From NCBI RefSeq assembly GCF_030272615.1, contig NC_081410.1:290283957-290347956 (forward strand): a DNA stretch of 64,000 bases. Direction: 5' to 3'. The notes beneath the pieces are model-generated. The model ran no database searches and was not told the DNA's origin. It saw only the letters and a program-made list of their open reading frames with translations. The DNA is from Cryptomeria japonica. Lineage: Eukaryota > Streptophyta > Pinopsida > Cupressales > Cupressaceae. This document shows, in pieces, positions 10,623 to 22,535 of the stretch. A program made the translations under genes and the position numbers. The number at the start of each line of letters is the position of its first letter. Position 1 is the stretch's first letter.

Positions 10623-13600
10623 ATGAAGTTCACCAGCAAGGGAGTGCAATTGAAGTCCAAGATCAAATCCAAATGGAAGAACATCATTGACACAGACCTT
10701 GAGCATGTGGATATTGAGAAATTAAAGAAAAGAATGTATGGACATGATGGACACATTCCTACACCTATTTCTCGCAAGATGATGCAGAATGGAATTGTCT
10801 AGGCAGCTAGATTTCCACTAGCAAAGTAGCGTGTTGAACTGATTGTTGAATGTGTTTTGCACTATAATGCACAATCGAGGGAGATAATTGCACTAGATGG
10901 AAGAGTCTTGTCTAATCTGATAGAATTATTTATTCAGGAGACATTTGGCATACCAATGCATAGTAAAGCCTCATATAAAACTAAGGAGCAAACCGACGGG
11001 ATCTATGATAGTCAGTCAGATCCCTCATATAAAACTAAGGAGCAAACCGACAGGATCTATGACAGTCAGTCAGATCTCTATGCTATGAATGTTAACAAGT
11101 CTTGGTTAGAGAAGAAAATACCTTAGGGGAAAGTGACAAAGCATCTACTATGTCCTTACTTCAAGGAGAAGTATGGTGATATCATCGTGCTACTGAACAG
11201 AATAATGGGCAGCTCTAAAGGTGCACCATTTCAAACATGGATATATTATGTCATAGATGAAATCACCTCACGAACCAAGTTATTCAACTGGTCTTGCATA
11301 ATAAGAAACAACCTTCATTAATAGTTGATGAACTTTGAGAGGATGAAGATATTCTACATGAGTTCTTACATATTCTATCTACTGGCTGCACCTTATAGAT
11401 ATTCAGGGTTGATTTACAAAGGCATAGTACGAGGTGGTGAAAATGAATTTTGATCATATGATTGTTATCCTTAGTTTCAACTTAAAGAGAAGAGTTATCA
11501 ATCCTATGATGCATTCCTAATGTATGTCACAAGAACATTGTAGGGAGGAACTCATAAGAGACTTTCCCTTGAATCAAAAAGTCTAATTAGCAAGTATGAA
11601 TCTTGGTTTATCTAGATCCCAAAGTGTACTTATATCAAAATCCAAGGTTTCACTAGTTGTCCTTATTGATTGTTAATCTATCCAAACAACAGGATGGTCC
11701 TATTGGAAGTTCTCAGACAGTTGGAAACATATTAGAGCCTCAGAAGAATAAAGTAGAATACTGCTATCTCTTTTTCATTCTTTATTGGAAACATGTTAGA
11801 ATCTTGTCCTTTAGCACAAGTAGCTGAAACAACTAGATTGGAGATGCAATGGTACCCTTTTACCTTCTACCAATCCAGGGAAAAATTTGATCCTCATGGC
11901 AATATTGAATTGGTGAATGGAGAGAGATTTAGACATAAAGTAGATATAGAAGTATTTGGGCAAATGTTGGCGATGAGTATGAAATTAGGAAAAGGTTGTG
12001 TTCTAGACTATCAATAAATTTCATCATAATGACTAAATGTTTTCTTGTGCCAGACTAGTTAGAAGATACTAGAGAATATACTTATCCTGGCTTTGATGAC
12101 CATGTACCTCTTTCTCCTATCGAACGGTTAGGACCTAAGCATGCAAACTTGACCTCCTTTATGCGGCCAATTATGCAATGTACTAGGTAGTGGGTTGATC
12201 AACAATGTCATAAGCTGAAATGGAGAAACATAACTTGACTTATAAATTTGATGGGAGTAGCAGAAGGATATTCTTCAAATGGAGAAACAACTCAAAGTGC
12301 CAAAGCAAGTGAAAGTACAAAAAGAAAGGGGAATGCAGTCGAGAATGAAGAACCTACTTAGAAGAAACAAAGGCTAGAACCATCTCATTGTGCCACATCT
12401 AAGAATGAAAATTATATATTAATTGTTGATAAATCATTGGCTCAAGTAAGGATTCCTTCTCCAATTCATTAAGAGAAAGTAGAATCAGTCCATGAAGAGG
12501 ATGAACACGCACCATCTCCTACTGGCACAAAAATCCTAGAATCAGAAAATCAAATGGATATTGAAGAAGGAGAGTTCCAAGAAAGAATGATTTCTGCCCT
12601 TCAAGTATTGTATCTAAAGAAGGGAATTAGGAGATGGAAGGTATTGAGAAGCCCACTGTTCTTGATTGGTTGAAAGAAAGATTGAGACTAAAGACACTAG
12701 CAATAGAGGATCCAGAAGAGGATGATATGGTAGATTTTTTGGCTAGATTAGAATGAGTTGCAATAAAGAAACCAGATTTTCCACCATCTAGAGAGATGAG
12801 GCAGGCAACCGTATAGTGCAAATAGTCGTGCCAGAGGTAGATAAGGAAAAAGGAGATATTATCCACCATGAATATGAGATTACCAATTTTGACTTGGAAC
12901 CAAGCACAAAGACTCAAGTAAAAGAAGACCTGGATAATTAAGTCACTTCTATGAAGGCACAACTAGCCAAAGAGATAGAGAAGAAAAGAGAATATAAAAG
13001 ACAAGTTCAGCGTGTAAAAAATTATATTCAACATTTAAATAAGCCAGTCAAACAAGCCAATCCAGAGGCTCTCCCACATTTGAATTCACAACAAGTAGTC
13101 ATAGGTTCTGAGGAAGAAGTAGTGATATCCAGAGAAACTAAAGATTGGAAGGAAAGTGTAAGAAAAGCAGCAGGCACATTTATGGAAGGAATATCAACAG
13201 CATATGAGAAAACCTATTCTTTACCTTCCAAGATTGCAAACATGGCAGAAGTGTGGGTTGACCTCTAGGATAATCAAGATAGAATTATCCTACACCTTAG
13301 AGAGCTAAAATAATTTTCACCACAACAATTGGTCAATGAGAAAATAATCGTAGCAGGAGATGCCTATGACTTCAAAAGCTGGCACTAGACACTAGTTGCA
13401 CAAAATGAAGTCTTGTAAAAGGTGAAAATTGATGATGATAGAATAGAAGAATAGATAGGGGTAATTCGGGACAAGATTTTCCTTATAGTTGCAAAGATAC
13501 GTGAGAAACAAACAATCCAAAAAAGGGATATGCAGTTGGAGAATCTGAAGGTTAGAACACAAGACATCTTCTTTGCCATCATAGGACTAGTCTTAAAGTG

Positions 13601-13808
13601 TAATTTGGCTAAGGCATCAAACCTCCTAGCCATAAGAGATTCTTTTCATAAGAGAGAACTAGACAGGGAAATCACTTTTTCTCTATGTGAACATGACTTG
13701 GAAGGATTAGAATTCAAGATCAACATGTTGCCATATGTCACACTGGAGGAAGTTGACGAGAGTGTGTCTAGGTTCATCAAATATCAGAAGAAGGCAGTGA
13801 AATCCTAA
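10623..13808 (+). pseudogene. T LTR ORF, first copy, about 1,062 codons, unknown function
   Basis: The start ATG follows TTTTTGTAG/ACACTA, which looks like a splice acceptor. N-terminal part: YGHDGHIPTPIS and HYNAQSREIIALDGRVL. Middle: CPYFKEKYGDIIVLLNRIMG, IYYVIDEITS and GGTHKRLSLESKSLISKY. Then comes a basic segment (STKRKGNAVE, KKQRLEP) and a long helical C-terminus (12951-13808) with heptad-like stretches such as AKEIEKKREYKRQVQRVKNY. Nearly all parts share one frame, apart from about 12.02-12.95 kb, which reads in another. More than fifteen stops make it a pseudogene. The second copy starts at 61769. I recognise no known domain. Auxiliary ORFs of unknown role are known in Tat/Ogre elements, but normally outside the LTR. 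Confidence 0.55.
10971..11078 (+). repeat. 54-bp tandem duplication, two units, in frame
   Basis: Units 10971-11024 and 11025-11078 differ at only a few bases and encode SYKTKEQTD(G/R)IYDSQSD twice. The other T copy (about 62116) has a single unit, so the duplication arose in this copy. Confidence 0.85.
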
Positions 13809-13948
13809 AAGATATCATCTTTTTCAACTTGTCTCATTTTTTGTTGATCTTGGATATTATTTTTGGAAACTTTGATTAGGGTTAGGTTTTCTTGATCTTG
13901 ACCATTGATCTTAGATTGATCTCGGTCATTCATTTGTTTTCAGAAACT

Positions 13949-13958
13949 CTATATAAAC
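13949..13958 (+). promoter_or_regulatory. TATA box of T LTR
   Basis: CTATATAAAC lies about 800 bases before the proposed LTR end, followed by a pyrimidine-rich start region (CTCATTCTCTCATTTCATTTCAG). AATAAAAG-like sequence about 75 bases on could serve in polyadenylation. Confidence 0.5.
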
Positions 13959-14760
13959 TCATTCTCTCATTTCATTTCAGTGTGGAGAGATTTATGAAAT
14001 TGTTGGTTAGAGCTATTTGAGTAATAAAAGTTCATTATTAGTATTGTCTTGAAATCTTTTTATTGCTAAATGGTTGCATGGTTGCATATTCCCTTCAACA
14101 CTTAGATTAAATTTGCTTAAGTTATTTTCTTTGAATTTATTAGATGAATGATATATTTGATAGTATAGATTGGTGAGATTTTGCTGATACTTTCTTTGAA
14201 TGAATGATTTCCTTTCGATGTGTAAAGTTAGCCTGAGATTTTAATGTGGATGTTTAACTTCTACTTGAAATAATATTGTTAAATTGTTGGTATTATTCCT
14301 AAGTGTGAAAACCATAAGCACAATCCTAGAAGATTGCACATACTTTGCATAGTTGTTCCAAGTGTGGTGAAACAGAGTATTGTTATTAGTTTCACCCAGT
14401 CTATACCATATCTTGAGTTCCTAGAATTAGTTAGAATCCCTAAACTCTATCCTCTTTTATCCTTTTTTGAAGTCCTAAATCAAAAAATCCAAAAACAAAG
14501 AGCAGTCATTGATAAATTCACTTGTCTGGCTTGTGAATGATACCAGTTGATAAGTGTAAGTCCCCCTTGATATTTTCAGCATACACTACCCAAGAAGCTA
14601 TCTCGCTAAAGTCACTTGTTGGCACATATAGATCTTAGAATCGCCATATGATCTTCTTGTAATCTTAGCATAAGCAGTGGTTTTTCAAGAGAGGATGGAG
14701 TATCCTTATGGTATTTTATTCTAATGTTTAGTAGATGATAAAATAAACACCAACAAAAAT

Positions 14761-14777
14761 TGGTGCTAGAAGGAGGG
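14761..14777 (+). promoter_or_regulatory. Primer-binding-site-like sequence of T
   Basis: TGGTGCTAGAAGGAGGG starts five bases after ...CACCAACA. A TGG start just behind a CA-ended LTR is the usual position of a tRNA primer site. I could not assign the tRNA. Confidence 0.5.
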
Positions 14778-15299
14778 CTTGATTATTGTTGAGTTGAGAT
14801 CATATCAAGGGTTACCCTGAACTTTTTCCACACGCAATATAGATTGGCGTGAAGATTCTACCATTAATTATTCACAAGTTGAAATAGTATGCATGACGTA
14901 GTATGGTGTTGCCGCATGAGTTTCCTTTGGACATACCCTTTGAGCAACCAGAATTAGGACTACACTAGACAAACATTACTGATCAATTGTGTTTGCTTGC
15001 TTGGAAGTCAAAGATAGACCACACTCAATTCAGACAAGCAAGCCACATTATTGTTGAAGAAGAAGAGAAAGGAAAGAAAATTGAAGTAGAAATCAAGAAA
15101 TATTTGAAGAAGAAAATATTCTTGGCCCGACAACAACAAATTCATAGAGATATACGGTGATTTTCTTTGAAATCGGCTACTCAGTCAGAGAAATGATGAA
15201 AAATTGGACTACCAATCACTCATCCTAAACTAGGTAGAGATCCTGATCCTGTATTGTAGCCAGACTTGAGCCTCAACAATGATCAACAAAAATTCCTCA
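14778..15299. other. T leader between primer site and gag
   Basis: Untranslated-looking leader with no supported ORF. Polypeptide traces before 15.3 kb are too broken to assign. Confidence 0.45.
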
Positions 15300-17600
15300 C
15301 AGAATGTACACTCTAGTGTGGGAAGAAAAAAGAGGCTACGCCAATTGGAAATGCATGTGGTTTTTTCTTGAGGAAGAAGAATAAATCATTGATCATATTG
15401 ACGCTTAAATTCAAAGAGAACAGAGTCTACTACCACCACAAACCATTGAACTAGCTCCTCAACCTGATTCCACACCATCTCAACAAGATTAAGAAAAGTC
15501 ACGTTGGATCACACAAGTTCCCCTTCACCAGGCAAGTTCCAAAGAATCTTAAGATCAACTCCAAGCTCATCCAAAAAGTTTGTAGAGTTAGAATCTTCTA
15601 CTAGAATCAAGAAAAGGAAAAGAACAATGCCACAAGTGAAGAAGAAGGTTCATCAAGAGAAGAGACACTTGTTGAAGAAGATATTTCCAACTTGTTCCAT
15701 ATTTCAAGTTTATTCCAAACACCTTCCTAAGAGGTTTAAATTCCAAGAGATGCTCAAGAAATCCCAGTGCTAAAAACCCCAGTTCAAGAAGTTCACACAA
15801 CACCAGTGCAAGTCACACCAATTTAAATAGTATCACCACCAACATCCCTACCACTAGTTGCTCAGCAAATTTAAGTAGGAGTGCATTAGGCAAACATTCC
15901 AATGGCATGGTGTCCAGCAAATGCATCGCTTATGGTTTTTATTGTTTACCATAACATGCCAAAATACCTAGAATAGTTTTATTCCCAGTTTCGAAGTGGT
16001 GATTTGAGCCGCAATGCAGAGGAACATATTTAATTTTTCTAAGGTCTCCTCTAGAATAGAGATATCCAAGAAGAGGATGTCATCTGTAGATTGTTCTCGT
16101 ATACTTTTGATGAAGAAGCCTCATACTGGTATATCCACATGCTGGTCGATTATATCCACTTGGCATGAAATGAAGGATTATTTCTTAGAGATATTAAGGG
16201 TTCCAATTTCTCCAATGGATCTATATAGACAATTCATGGAAGTGAAGAAACAACTGCATGAACCAATCAACACATTCAACAATAGATTCCATAAGGCCTA
16301 CATAAAGCTACGAGATCCTTACAACTTGGATAATGATGTAGCACTAAAAGTATATTACGCAGCCTTAGACCATCTTACCACTATGTTTGTAAAGTCAAAA
16401 GATCCATCCCCAACAAATATGAAAGAAGCATACATTGCAGCAGTTACGATTAGCAATGATTTGGGAGTAGGTACTACTTCATGGCCGCTCAATTATGTTG
16501 GAATTCCTACCGCCCAAAACCAAATTCAAGATATCAATTGAGAGTTGGCTCAGCACACTCCTATGATAAATCCAGTTCCTACTCTAAATAACCAATTAGT
16601 CCTTCACCCAAGAGGACATATTTCCCAAGCACCACCCTCACAGCCAGTATATCTCCAAAATAAAATGACCTCAGTTTGAACTCTGGAAGGGAATGATAAA
16701 ATGAAAGAATTGATTGAACAAGACAGGAAATTATCAACTAAGGTTACATACTTGAGAAATCAGAACAATAAAATACAAAGTATGCAAAGGAACTATCAGT
16801 CAACTCAAGGAAATTACCAAGGTCAAAGTTCTAATCAAAATTACCAAAGAGACAATCAAAATTATCAAGGGAATAATCAAGGATTCCAAAAGAAAACATA
16901 GAATACTGGACCCAATAATGGTACCATGTCATCTCCCTTAGATAATCAACCTGTCGCTAACAATCATCCTGTAGATAAAGTATTTTTGGCCGAAGTAGAA
17001 TTTTCAGGATGGTGCAGACTACACAACACCGGTCAACATTCTGAATTGAATTGTCATGAGTTCCAACTAGCAATAGATGTTTTTAAGAATAAGAAAAGAA
17101 ATATAGAGGATCCTCCAATAACAGGATATGAGTTGGTCCCTGCACCAAGATACAACCAAGACCTTAATGTTGAGAATGTTAGAGAATATGCACCTTACTA
17201 GCCTAATCAAATATTCCCACTTGCATCTGCAAATGGCCCAGTGAAGATGCCACCGTATCAAGCTAGGATGGAAACCCAAGTTCCACTAGACCAACCAGCT
17301 ATAATTAATGGTTATATTTTTTCCCCATTGAATAATAGTGTATTGGTGGAAGGTAACAAAGAGGTCCAAGCACTTTAGCAAACATCTTAAAATCTCCTCA
17401 AGGTGTATCAGAGGAATATCTACCAAAAATAAACCTTTAACCACATCCATTCCTCCAAATAATTTTCAGACCCCACCAAATCCAAATGCTACTAATACGC
17501 CATCCCTTCCAAGAGATTCACCTAAATATCATCAACAAAATGTTCAAGCAAATGGGACGAGACAAGCTACTGCACCACCAGTTGAAAAAAGGCAATAAAC
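15300..17600 (+). pseudogene. gag: T gag (Tat-like), broken
   Basis: The capsid core begins near 15.9 kb: AWCPANASLMVFIVYHNMP, then RNAEEHI and EEDVICRLFSYTFDEEASYW in shifted frames. The open stretch 16014-16541 follows with EMKDYFLEI, LYRQFMEVKKQLHEPINTF and AYIAAVTISNDLG, a retrotransposon-gag capsid fold. A Gln/Asn/Tyr-rich region (16780-16890) precedes the knuckle WCRLHNTGQHSELNCHEF (about 17010-17060). This is a CX2HX4HX4C variant of the kind known in Tat elements. The N-terminal region (15504-15773) is Lys-rich. Several frameshifts and stops are present. Gag would assemble virus-like particles and bind the element RNA. Confidence 0.7.
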
Positions 17601-17655
17601 AACCCCTCATGTTGGAAAGTTGCAAGCTCGGGGATGAGATCATCCTAGAGAAGAA

Positions 17656-18420
17656 TTGAAGAGAATAAGTTCATATGTACAAGAAGAATTTAAGAAGATG
17701 AAGGTCATCTTGCCCTTGTTCGAGCTAATGAAAATTTCAAAGATTCGAGAGATGCTCCTAAACAATCTAACTGAAGTTACAACCCCAAGGAGTACTTCAC
17801 AAAACATACCAAACATAAATGTATCCAATGCTCCAACAAGCACAAATATTACTCAAGATATACAAGAGATGTTGATTGATGCTCAACAACAACAACTTCC
17901 TAATTTTGTGCGAATGGTCCAAATATCATCAAGAAATTCAAACCAAGAAGTTCTTGAGGACACGGATATATGCCAAGAAGAAGAAATTTTGACAAATGAG
18001 CTCCTACAGACTTCACAAAAACAAGGATCTATCAACAATCAAATAAAACATCCAGTGCTCCTTTACCAAAGAAAAGATGAGCCTCCACCATTCTTGTTAT
18101 CAGTCAAAATATTTGGAAAACTTGTACATAATTGTTTGGTAGACTCTGGTGCTTCCAACAACGTGATGCCTCTCACTATGTGTGAGAAATTAGGAGTGAT
18201 ACCTACACGGACTAGCAAAAAGGTCACTCAGTTGGACAAAACTGAAGTTCCAGTAATTGGAGAATTAAATAATATTCACATGCAACTAGCAGTCAATCCT
18301 AGAGTATAGAGTTGTATTGACATTTCAATCATCAATATTCTTGATGGTTATGACATACTTCTGAGCAAAGATTGGTCAAGAAAATTGAATGTATAAACTT
18401 CCACCGACTTTTCTCATATG
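17656..18420 (+). pseudogene. T protease region
   Basis: A 217-codon open frame ends in a retropepsin-like domain: PPPFLLSVKIFGKLVHNCLV, then the catalytic DSGASNNVM and CEKLGVIPT, with the IGELNNIHMQL strand after it. The aspartate motif is intact. A stop at 18307 is followed in the same frame by the flap and C-terminal part (IDISIINILDGYDILLSKDW), which is typical of Tat proteases. Lies directly after gag, as expected for a gag-pol polyprotein. Confidence 0.75.
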
Positions 18421-19038
18421 TGATTGCCATGGAAAGGGGTCCCAAATCAAATAAAGATTGAGAGTACACCAAAGATCAAACTAATGATCATTGAATATGG
18501 GGAAAATAATGAAATATTTTTTCTTGAGACAGACTTAGGTTCCTATAAACCTAAGGTGGAAGAAATCTTAGTGTTACATGCATCACCCAGAAGAAAGAAA
18601 GCTAAAAATGGATTAAAACCAGCAATAGTAGACACACAAGATGATCAAAACAAAGACAAAAGGCTATTTGAAAGATTTAAGGAATTCATTTGAACAAGTG
18701 TAAGCTAGAAAATAGAATTAAAGAGCATAATTTATGACTTGTTGTTGACCAACTAGTGTTGCATCCATTATGCATCCTATTCAGAATTCACCTGCAAAAT
18801 GTGCCAAAAGGCCATAAAAGAAGCTCGTCAAAAGATTCACCAATTTGAAGATCCCGATGAACTTGAAGAAGAAAATAAAATTGGGAATAAAGAAAAGGAC
18901 CAAAAATAAGATCTTCAAAAATGAGATCCTAAGAAACAAGAATCCAAGGAATGAGAAGATGAAAGTATTGAAATAGATCAACTGCAAGATCGTCGTAATC
19001 GCGCTATTGAAATACAAACTTCAACATCCTATCAAACA
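18421..19038. other. T spacer between protease and extra RNase H
   Basis: The pol frame continues with a 90-codon open part (18424-18693), including KLMIIEYGENNEIFFLETDL, and then degenerates. No catalytic motif is seen. It is a linker between domains of the T polyprotein. Confidence 0.5.
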
Positions 19039-19500
19039 ATGGGATATGAAGTTGAATATATTGAAGTGAACCAATTACAAAGTGGATATGAACATAATTC
19101 TACTAATGCAATAGCTCAATCATCCCCTCAATCAACAGAACAAATTTGGACCTTAAGGTTTGATGGATCTAGATCAAAGAAAGGAGTTGGAGTTGGTTTT
19201 GAATTATTTAGTCCACAAGTAGAAATATACCTTGAGGCTCATAGGTTGGAGTTTCCTTGCACAAATAATGTCACATAATATGAATCGTTGGTTCATGGAT
19301 TACTGTTAGCTATAAAGAGAGGAGCCAAAATTTTACGATCTTTTGGAGATTTATAAGTAGTTGTAAACCAAGTGAGAAAACAATACATTTGCCATGATAA
19401 GAGGTTAACCCATTACTGACATACAATATGGGACCTCATCGAGATCTTTGATGATTTCAATATTTAGTATATGAACCTGCTAGACAATCAAATGGAAAAT
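19039..19500 (+). pseudogene. T extra RNase H (archaeal-type, Tat aRNH) located before RT
   Basis: WTLRFDGSRSKKGVGVGFEL, HRLEFPCTNNVT, YESLVHGLLLAIKRGAK and VVVNQVRKQY match the additional RNase H of Tat-lineage gypsy elements in order and spacing. The first Asp (FDGS) is present. The usual glutamate position of the (A/T)EYEAL motif is a stop codon, and the GDS-Q motif reads GDL-stop. What is odd is the place: it sits between protease and RT, while in Ogre/Retand-type Tat elements I expect it after the regular RNase H. Confidence 0.7.
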
Positions 19501-19899
19501 TCTTTTGCATAAGAAGCCACTTCTTTGGAGTCGCTTTCCATGAACGACATAAGCCAATTATCAGTAGATTTGTCATTGATACCATCAATTTATGATAATG
19601 TTATGAATTTCCAAGTGTTCAATGATGATGACCATATCCATGAGTTCTTAACAAGATTAGATGTCTTTGTGACATAGATAATTGTTGGAGATGAAGGAAC
19701 AGAAGAGGCTAAATTTGATGATGGTGTTTCGGATCTAAAAAAAATATCATTCCCAGGGGAATGATATAGTTGGAAAGAATCTTTGATCAAGATCAGATCA
19801 ATGGAGAAAAGAGATAAAAGATCAAAGGGGATCAATATGAAAGGATAAATTTGGGAACCAAAGATGATGTTAAGAACCTATGCATAGGCAAAGCTTGTA
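19501..19899. other. T pol linker before RT
   Basis: Degenerate coding sequence of the pol polyprotein. It has traces such as NFQVFNDDDHIHEFL and a 3' part leading into the RT entry motif near 19.95 kb. No domain is recognised. Confidence 0.4.
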
Positions 19900-21400
19900 C
19901 TTCAGAGGAAAGAGCTAGTATAATCTAGACCATGAGAAAGTTTGTCGGTCTCATAGCCTAGAGTTATGAATATTTAAAGACTTATGATACCTCCATCATT
20001 ACACATATGATTCCTCTCAAACTAGGAAGTAAGTCGTTCAGACAATGCAAAAGGCTAGTTAATCCAATACTGGAACCCCTTATTCAGCAAGAAGTAAAAG
20101 AATTATTATCAGTAGGAATTATATTCCCAGTGTGCCATTCAATGTGGGTCACTAATTTGATTCCCATTAGAAAGAAAAATAGAGAAATTAGATTATATGT
20201 TGATTTCCAAAATTTGAAGCGAGCCTCAGATAATGAAAACTATCCTTTACCATCACTCGATGAAATCTTACAAATCATCAATGGATCCCGGATGATGTCC
20301 TTCTTGGATGGATATTCTGAATAAAATCAAGTGTTGGTTGAATATGAGGATAGAATAAAAATAACTTTTATAACAAAATGGGAAACCTTTTCCTATAAAA
20401 GAATTCCCTTTGGGGTAATAAATGTATGGGCCACATTTCAGAGGGCCATGGACATCGCCTTTAGAGAATTAGTTGGAAAATGTATAATCATCTACATGGA
20501 TGATCTAATAGTATTCTCAAAGAAGAGAGAAAACCATGTAGGATATTTGAGGAAAATATTTCAGAGATGCCAAAGGCATTGGATTTCCTTAAATCCAAAG
20601 AAGTGTATATTTGGGGTAACCAAGGGTAATTTGTTGGGACACGTGATCATGGAGAAAGGAATCCTGATTGATCTTGAGTGTATAGAAGCTATCTCAAGAA
20701 TTATTTTGCTTGCCAGTCAAAAAGAGTTGAGATCTTTCTTTGAAAAGATCAATTTTGTCAGAAATTTTATCATAGGCTTTGTCGAGATAGTCAAACCACT
20801 AAATGAAATGTTAAAGAAGGATGCCAAGATAGAATGGACACCACCAGTGAGGAAGGCCTTTGAAGAACTCAAGCAAGCTATAGTTGAGGCTCCTATCTTA
20901 ATTACTCTAGATTACACAAAGTCATTCTACTTGTATTATTTTGCATCAGAGCATTCATGTGAAATAATGCTCACTCAACGAACATAAGAGAAAGATGAAA
21001 ATCCCATAGCCTTCATGATCTCACCCCTAAAAGATGTAGAACTAAGATACCCTAGTATTGAAAAATAGGCCTACGCATTGGTGAAGGCCATCAAGAAGTT
21101 TAGACACTATATCTTGAGAAGTAAAGTTTTTACCATCATCCTCGATGCCGCTGCTAAAACACTCTGATGAAAATGAACTAGGAGAGAGAAGAGGAAAGCG
21201 GGTCACCACTATCCAAGAATATGATATTGAATTGAAGCTAATGAAGCTAGTCCACGAACAAGATTTAGCTCAAACTATGGCTATTGAAGGACTTGGCCTT
21301 GTGCAAGAAACATACATTCTTATTGACACATCCCTAAATGAGTGGTATCATGATATTATCTCATAATTGTTAAATCTTACTTATCCTAAACAACTGAACC
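19900..21400 (+). pseudogene. T reverse transcriptase and RNase H
   Basis: RT blocks in order: YEYLKTYDTSIITHMIPLKL, EVKELLSVGIIFPV, IRLYVDFQNLKRASD (normally RxCVDYR/FRxLN), DEILQIINGSRMMSFLDGYS, PFGVINVWATFQRAMD, the catalytic YMDDLIVFS, then KCIFGV and GNLLGHVIM. A stop breaks the region at 20322. The connection and RNase H follow from about 20.86 kb (APILITLDYTKSFYLYYFAS, IKKFRHYILRSKVFTIILDA), with a frameshift near 21.14 kb. The active-site YMDD is kept but the gene is dead. It would copy element RNA into DNA in particles. Confidence 0.85.
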
Positions 21401-21429
21401 TAGCACAAAAGTGAGCTTTTAGGCTCAAA

Positions 21430-22535
21430 TGTTAGCACTACATGCTTTAGGGATCAATGCTCTATAGAAATAATTGCGAAGGTATTTATCTAAGAAGTGT
21501 GGGAGATTATGACACTAAGAAAATAATAGAACATTTCCACTCCAAATTCGGCACAGGCCATGGAGGAAGTGAGGCACCAACTTACCAAATCTTGAGGGTA
21601 GGATACTATTGGCCTTTTATTTTCAAAGATGCATATGAACATATCAATACTTTTGGCACCTCCCAGATTACTACAAATCAAGAAAAGAATCCTACAATGC
21701 CACTACAACCTATCACAGAAGCAAAATTGTTTGCAATGTGGGGCCTTGATTTTTATTGGCAACAACCCACCATCATCGGCACAACATAAGTATATTTTAA
21801 CTGCAACTGACTATTGTACTAGATGATATGAAGATCAAGCATTAAATAATTGCACAATAGATGGAGTTATAAAGTTACTAGAAGAGCATGTTATCACCAG
21901 ATTTGGATGTCCTAATGCTCTAGTATGTGATAATGGTTCTGCATTCACTTCCTTGAAATTTCCAATTGGGATTTTCACTATGGGATCACCTTAAAGTTTT
22001 CATCGAAATAATACCCCTAGGGTAATGGATTGGTAGAGTCCACAAACAAAAAATTTCTCAATGTCATCGAGAAGTTGCTAGAGAAAAATCCAAGAGACTA
22101 GCATACTCAACTTCAGTGTGTTTTATAGGTAGACAGAACAAGAGCACATAAATCTTTGGGAACTTCTCCCTATCACCTAGTTTATGGACAAGACCCTATT
22201 TTCCCAATCCAACTGATAATTCCAACACTGAGATTCATGCAAGAATACCTAGACCCAGAACAAAGAGTTCAAATTCACCTATCATGGCTCCTATTACTAG
22301 AAGAATTGAGAGATCAAGCTCTTGACAATTTTTCAAAACATCAAGGGGTTATTAAATGACGGTTTGATAGACATTCCATAGTGAAAGCCTTCAAAATCTT
22401 TGATTTTGTCCTTTATTGGGACAAATCTCATGAGAAGAGAGGGTATCATGAAAAATTTGACAACTTGTGGACAGGACCATACCAAATTCTGAGACACTTG
22501 GGGAAAATTCATTCAAATTGAAAACCCTGATAGGA
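21430..22535 (+). pseudogene. T integrase
   Basis: The zinc-binding region is poorly kept (HFHSKFGTGHGGSEAPTYQ, GYYWPFIFKDAYEHI). The catalytic core shows WGLDFYW (first Asp), LVCDNGSAFTS (second Asp) and NGLVESTNKKFLNVIEKLLE (Glu). Next comes RAHKSLGTSPYHLVYGQDPIFP and a GPF/Y-type module (FDNLWTGPYQILRHLGK). Frameshifts lie near 21.78 and 21.95 kb, with several stops. The gypsy order protease-RT-RNase H-integrase confirms Ty3/Gypsy. Confidence 0.8.

Larger units (their letters stand above)
5058..14755 (+). repeat. Proposed T 5' LTR, about 9.7 kb, containing an ORF
   Basis: It starts TGTGACC and ends ...CACCAACA before a primer-site-like sequence. Without the 2.1 kb insertion it is about 7.6 kb. 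Layout: subrepeats (5.3-5.8 kb), about 2.7 kb of noncoding AT-rich DNA, an ORF of about 1,060 codons (10.6-13.8 kb), then a TATA box at 13.95 kb and about 800 bases to the end. The first bases contain small inverted repeats (TGTGA-6-TCACA and CCCCATC-3-GATGGGG, clearest in the copy at 38355). The alternative is an internal 3' region from a truncated tandem copy, with the true LTR only about 13.8-14.76 kb. I favour the LTR reading. Confidence 0.5.
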
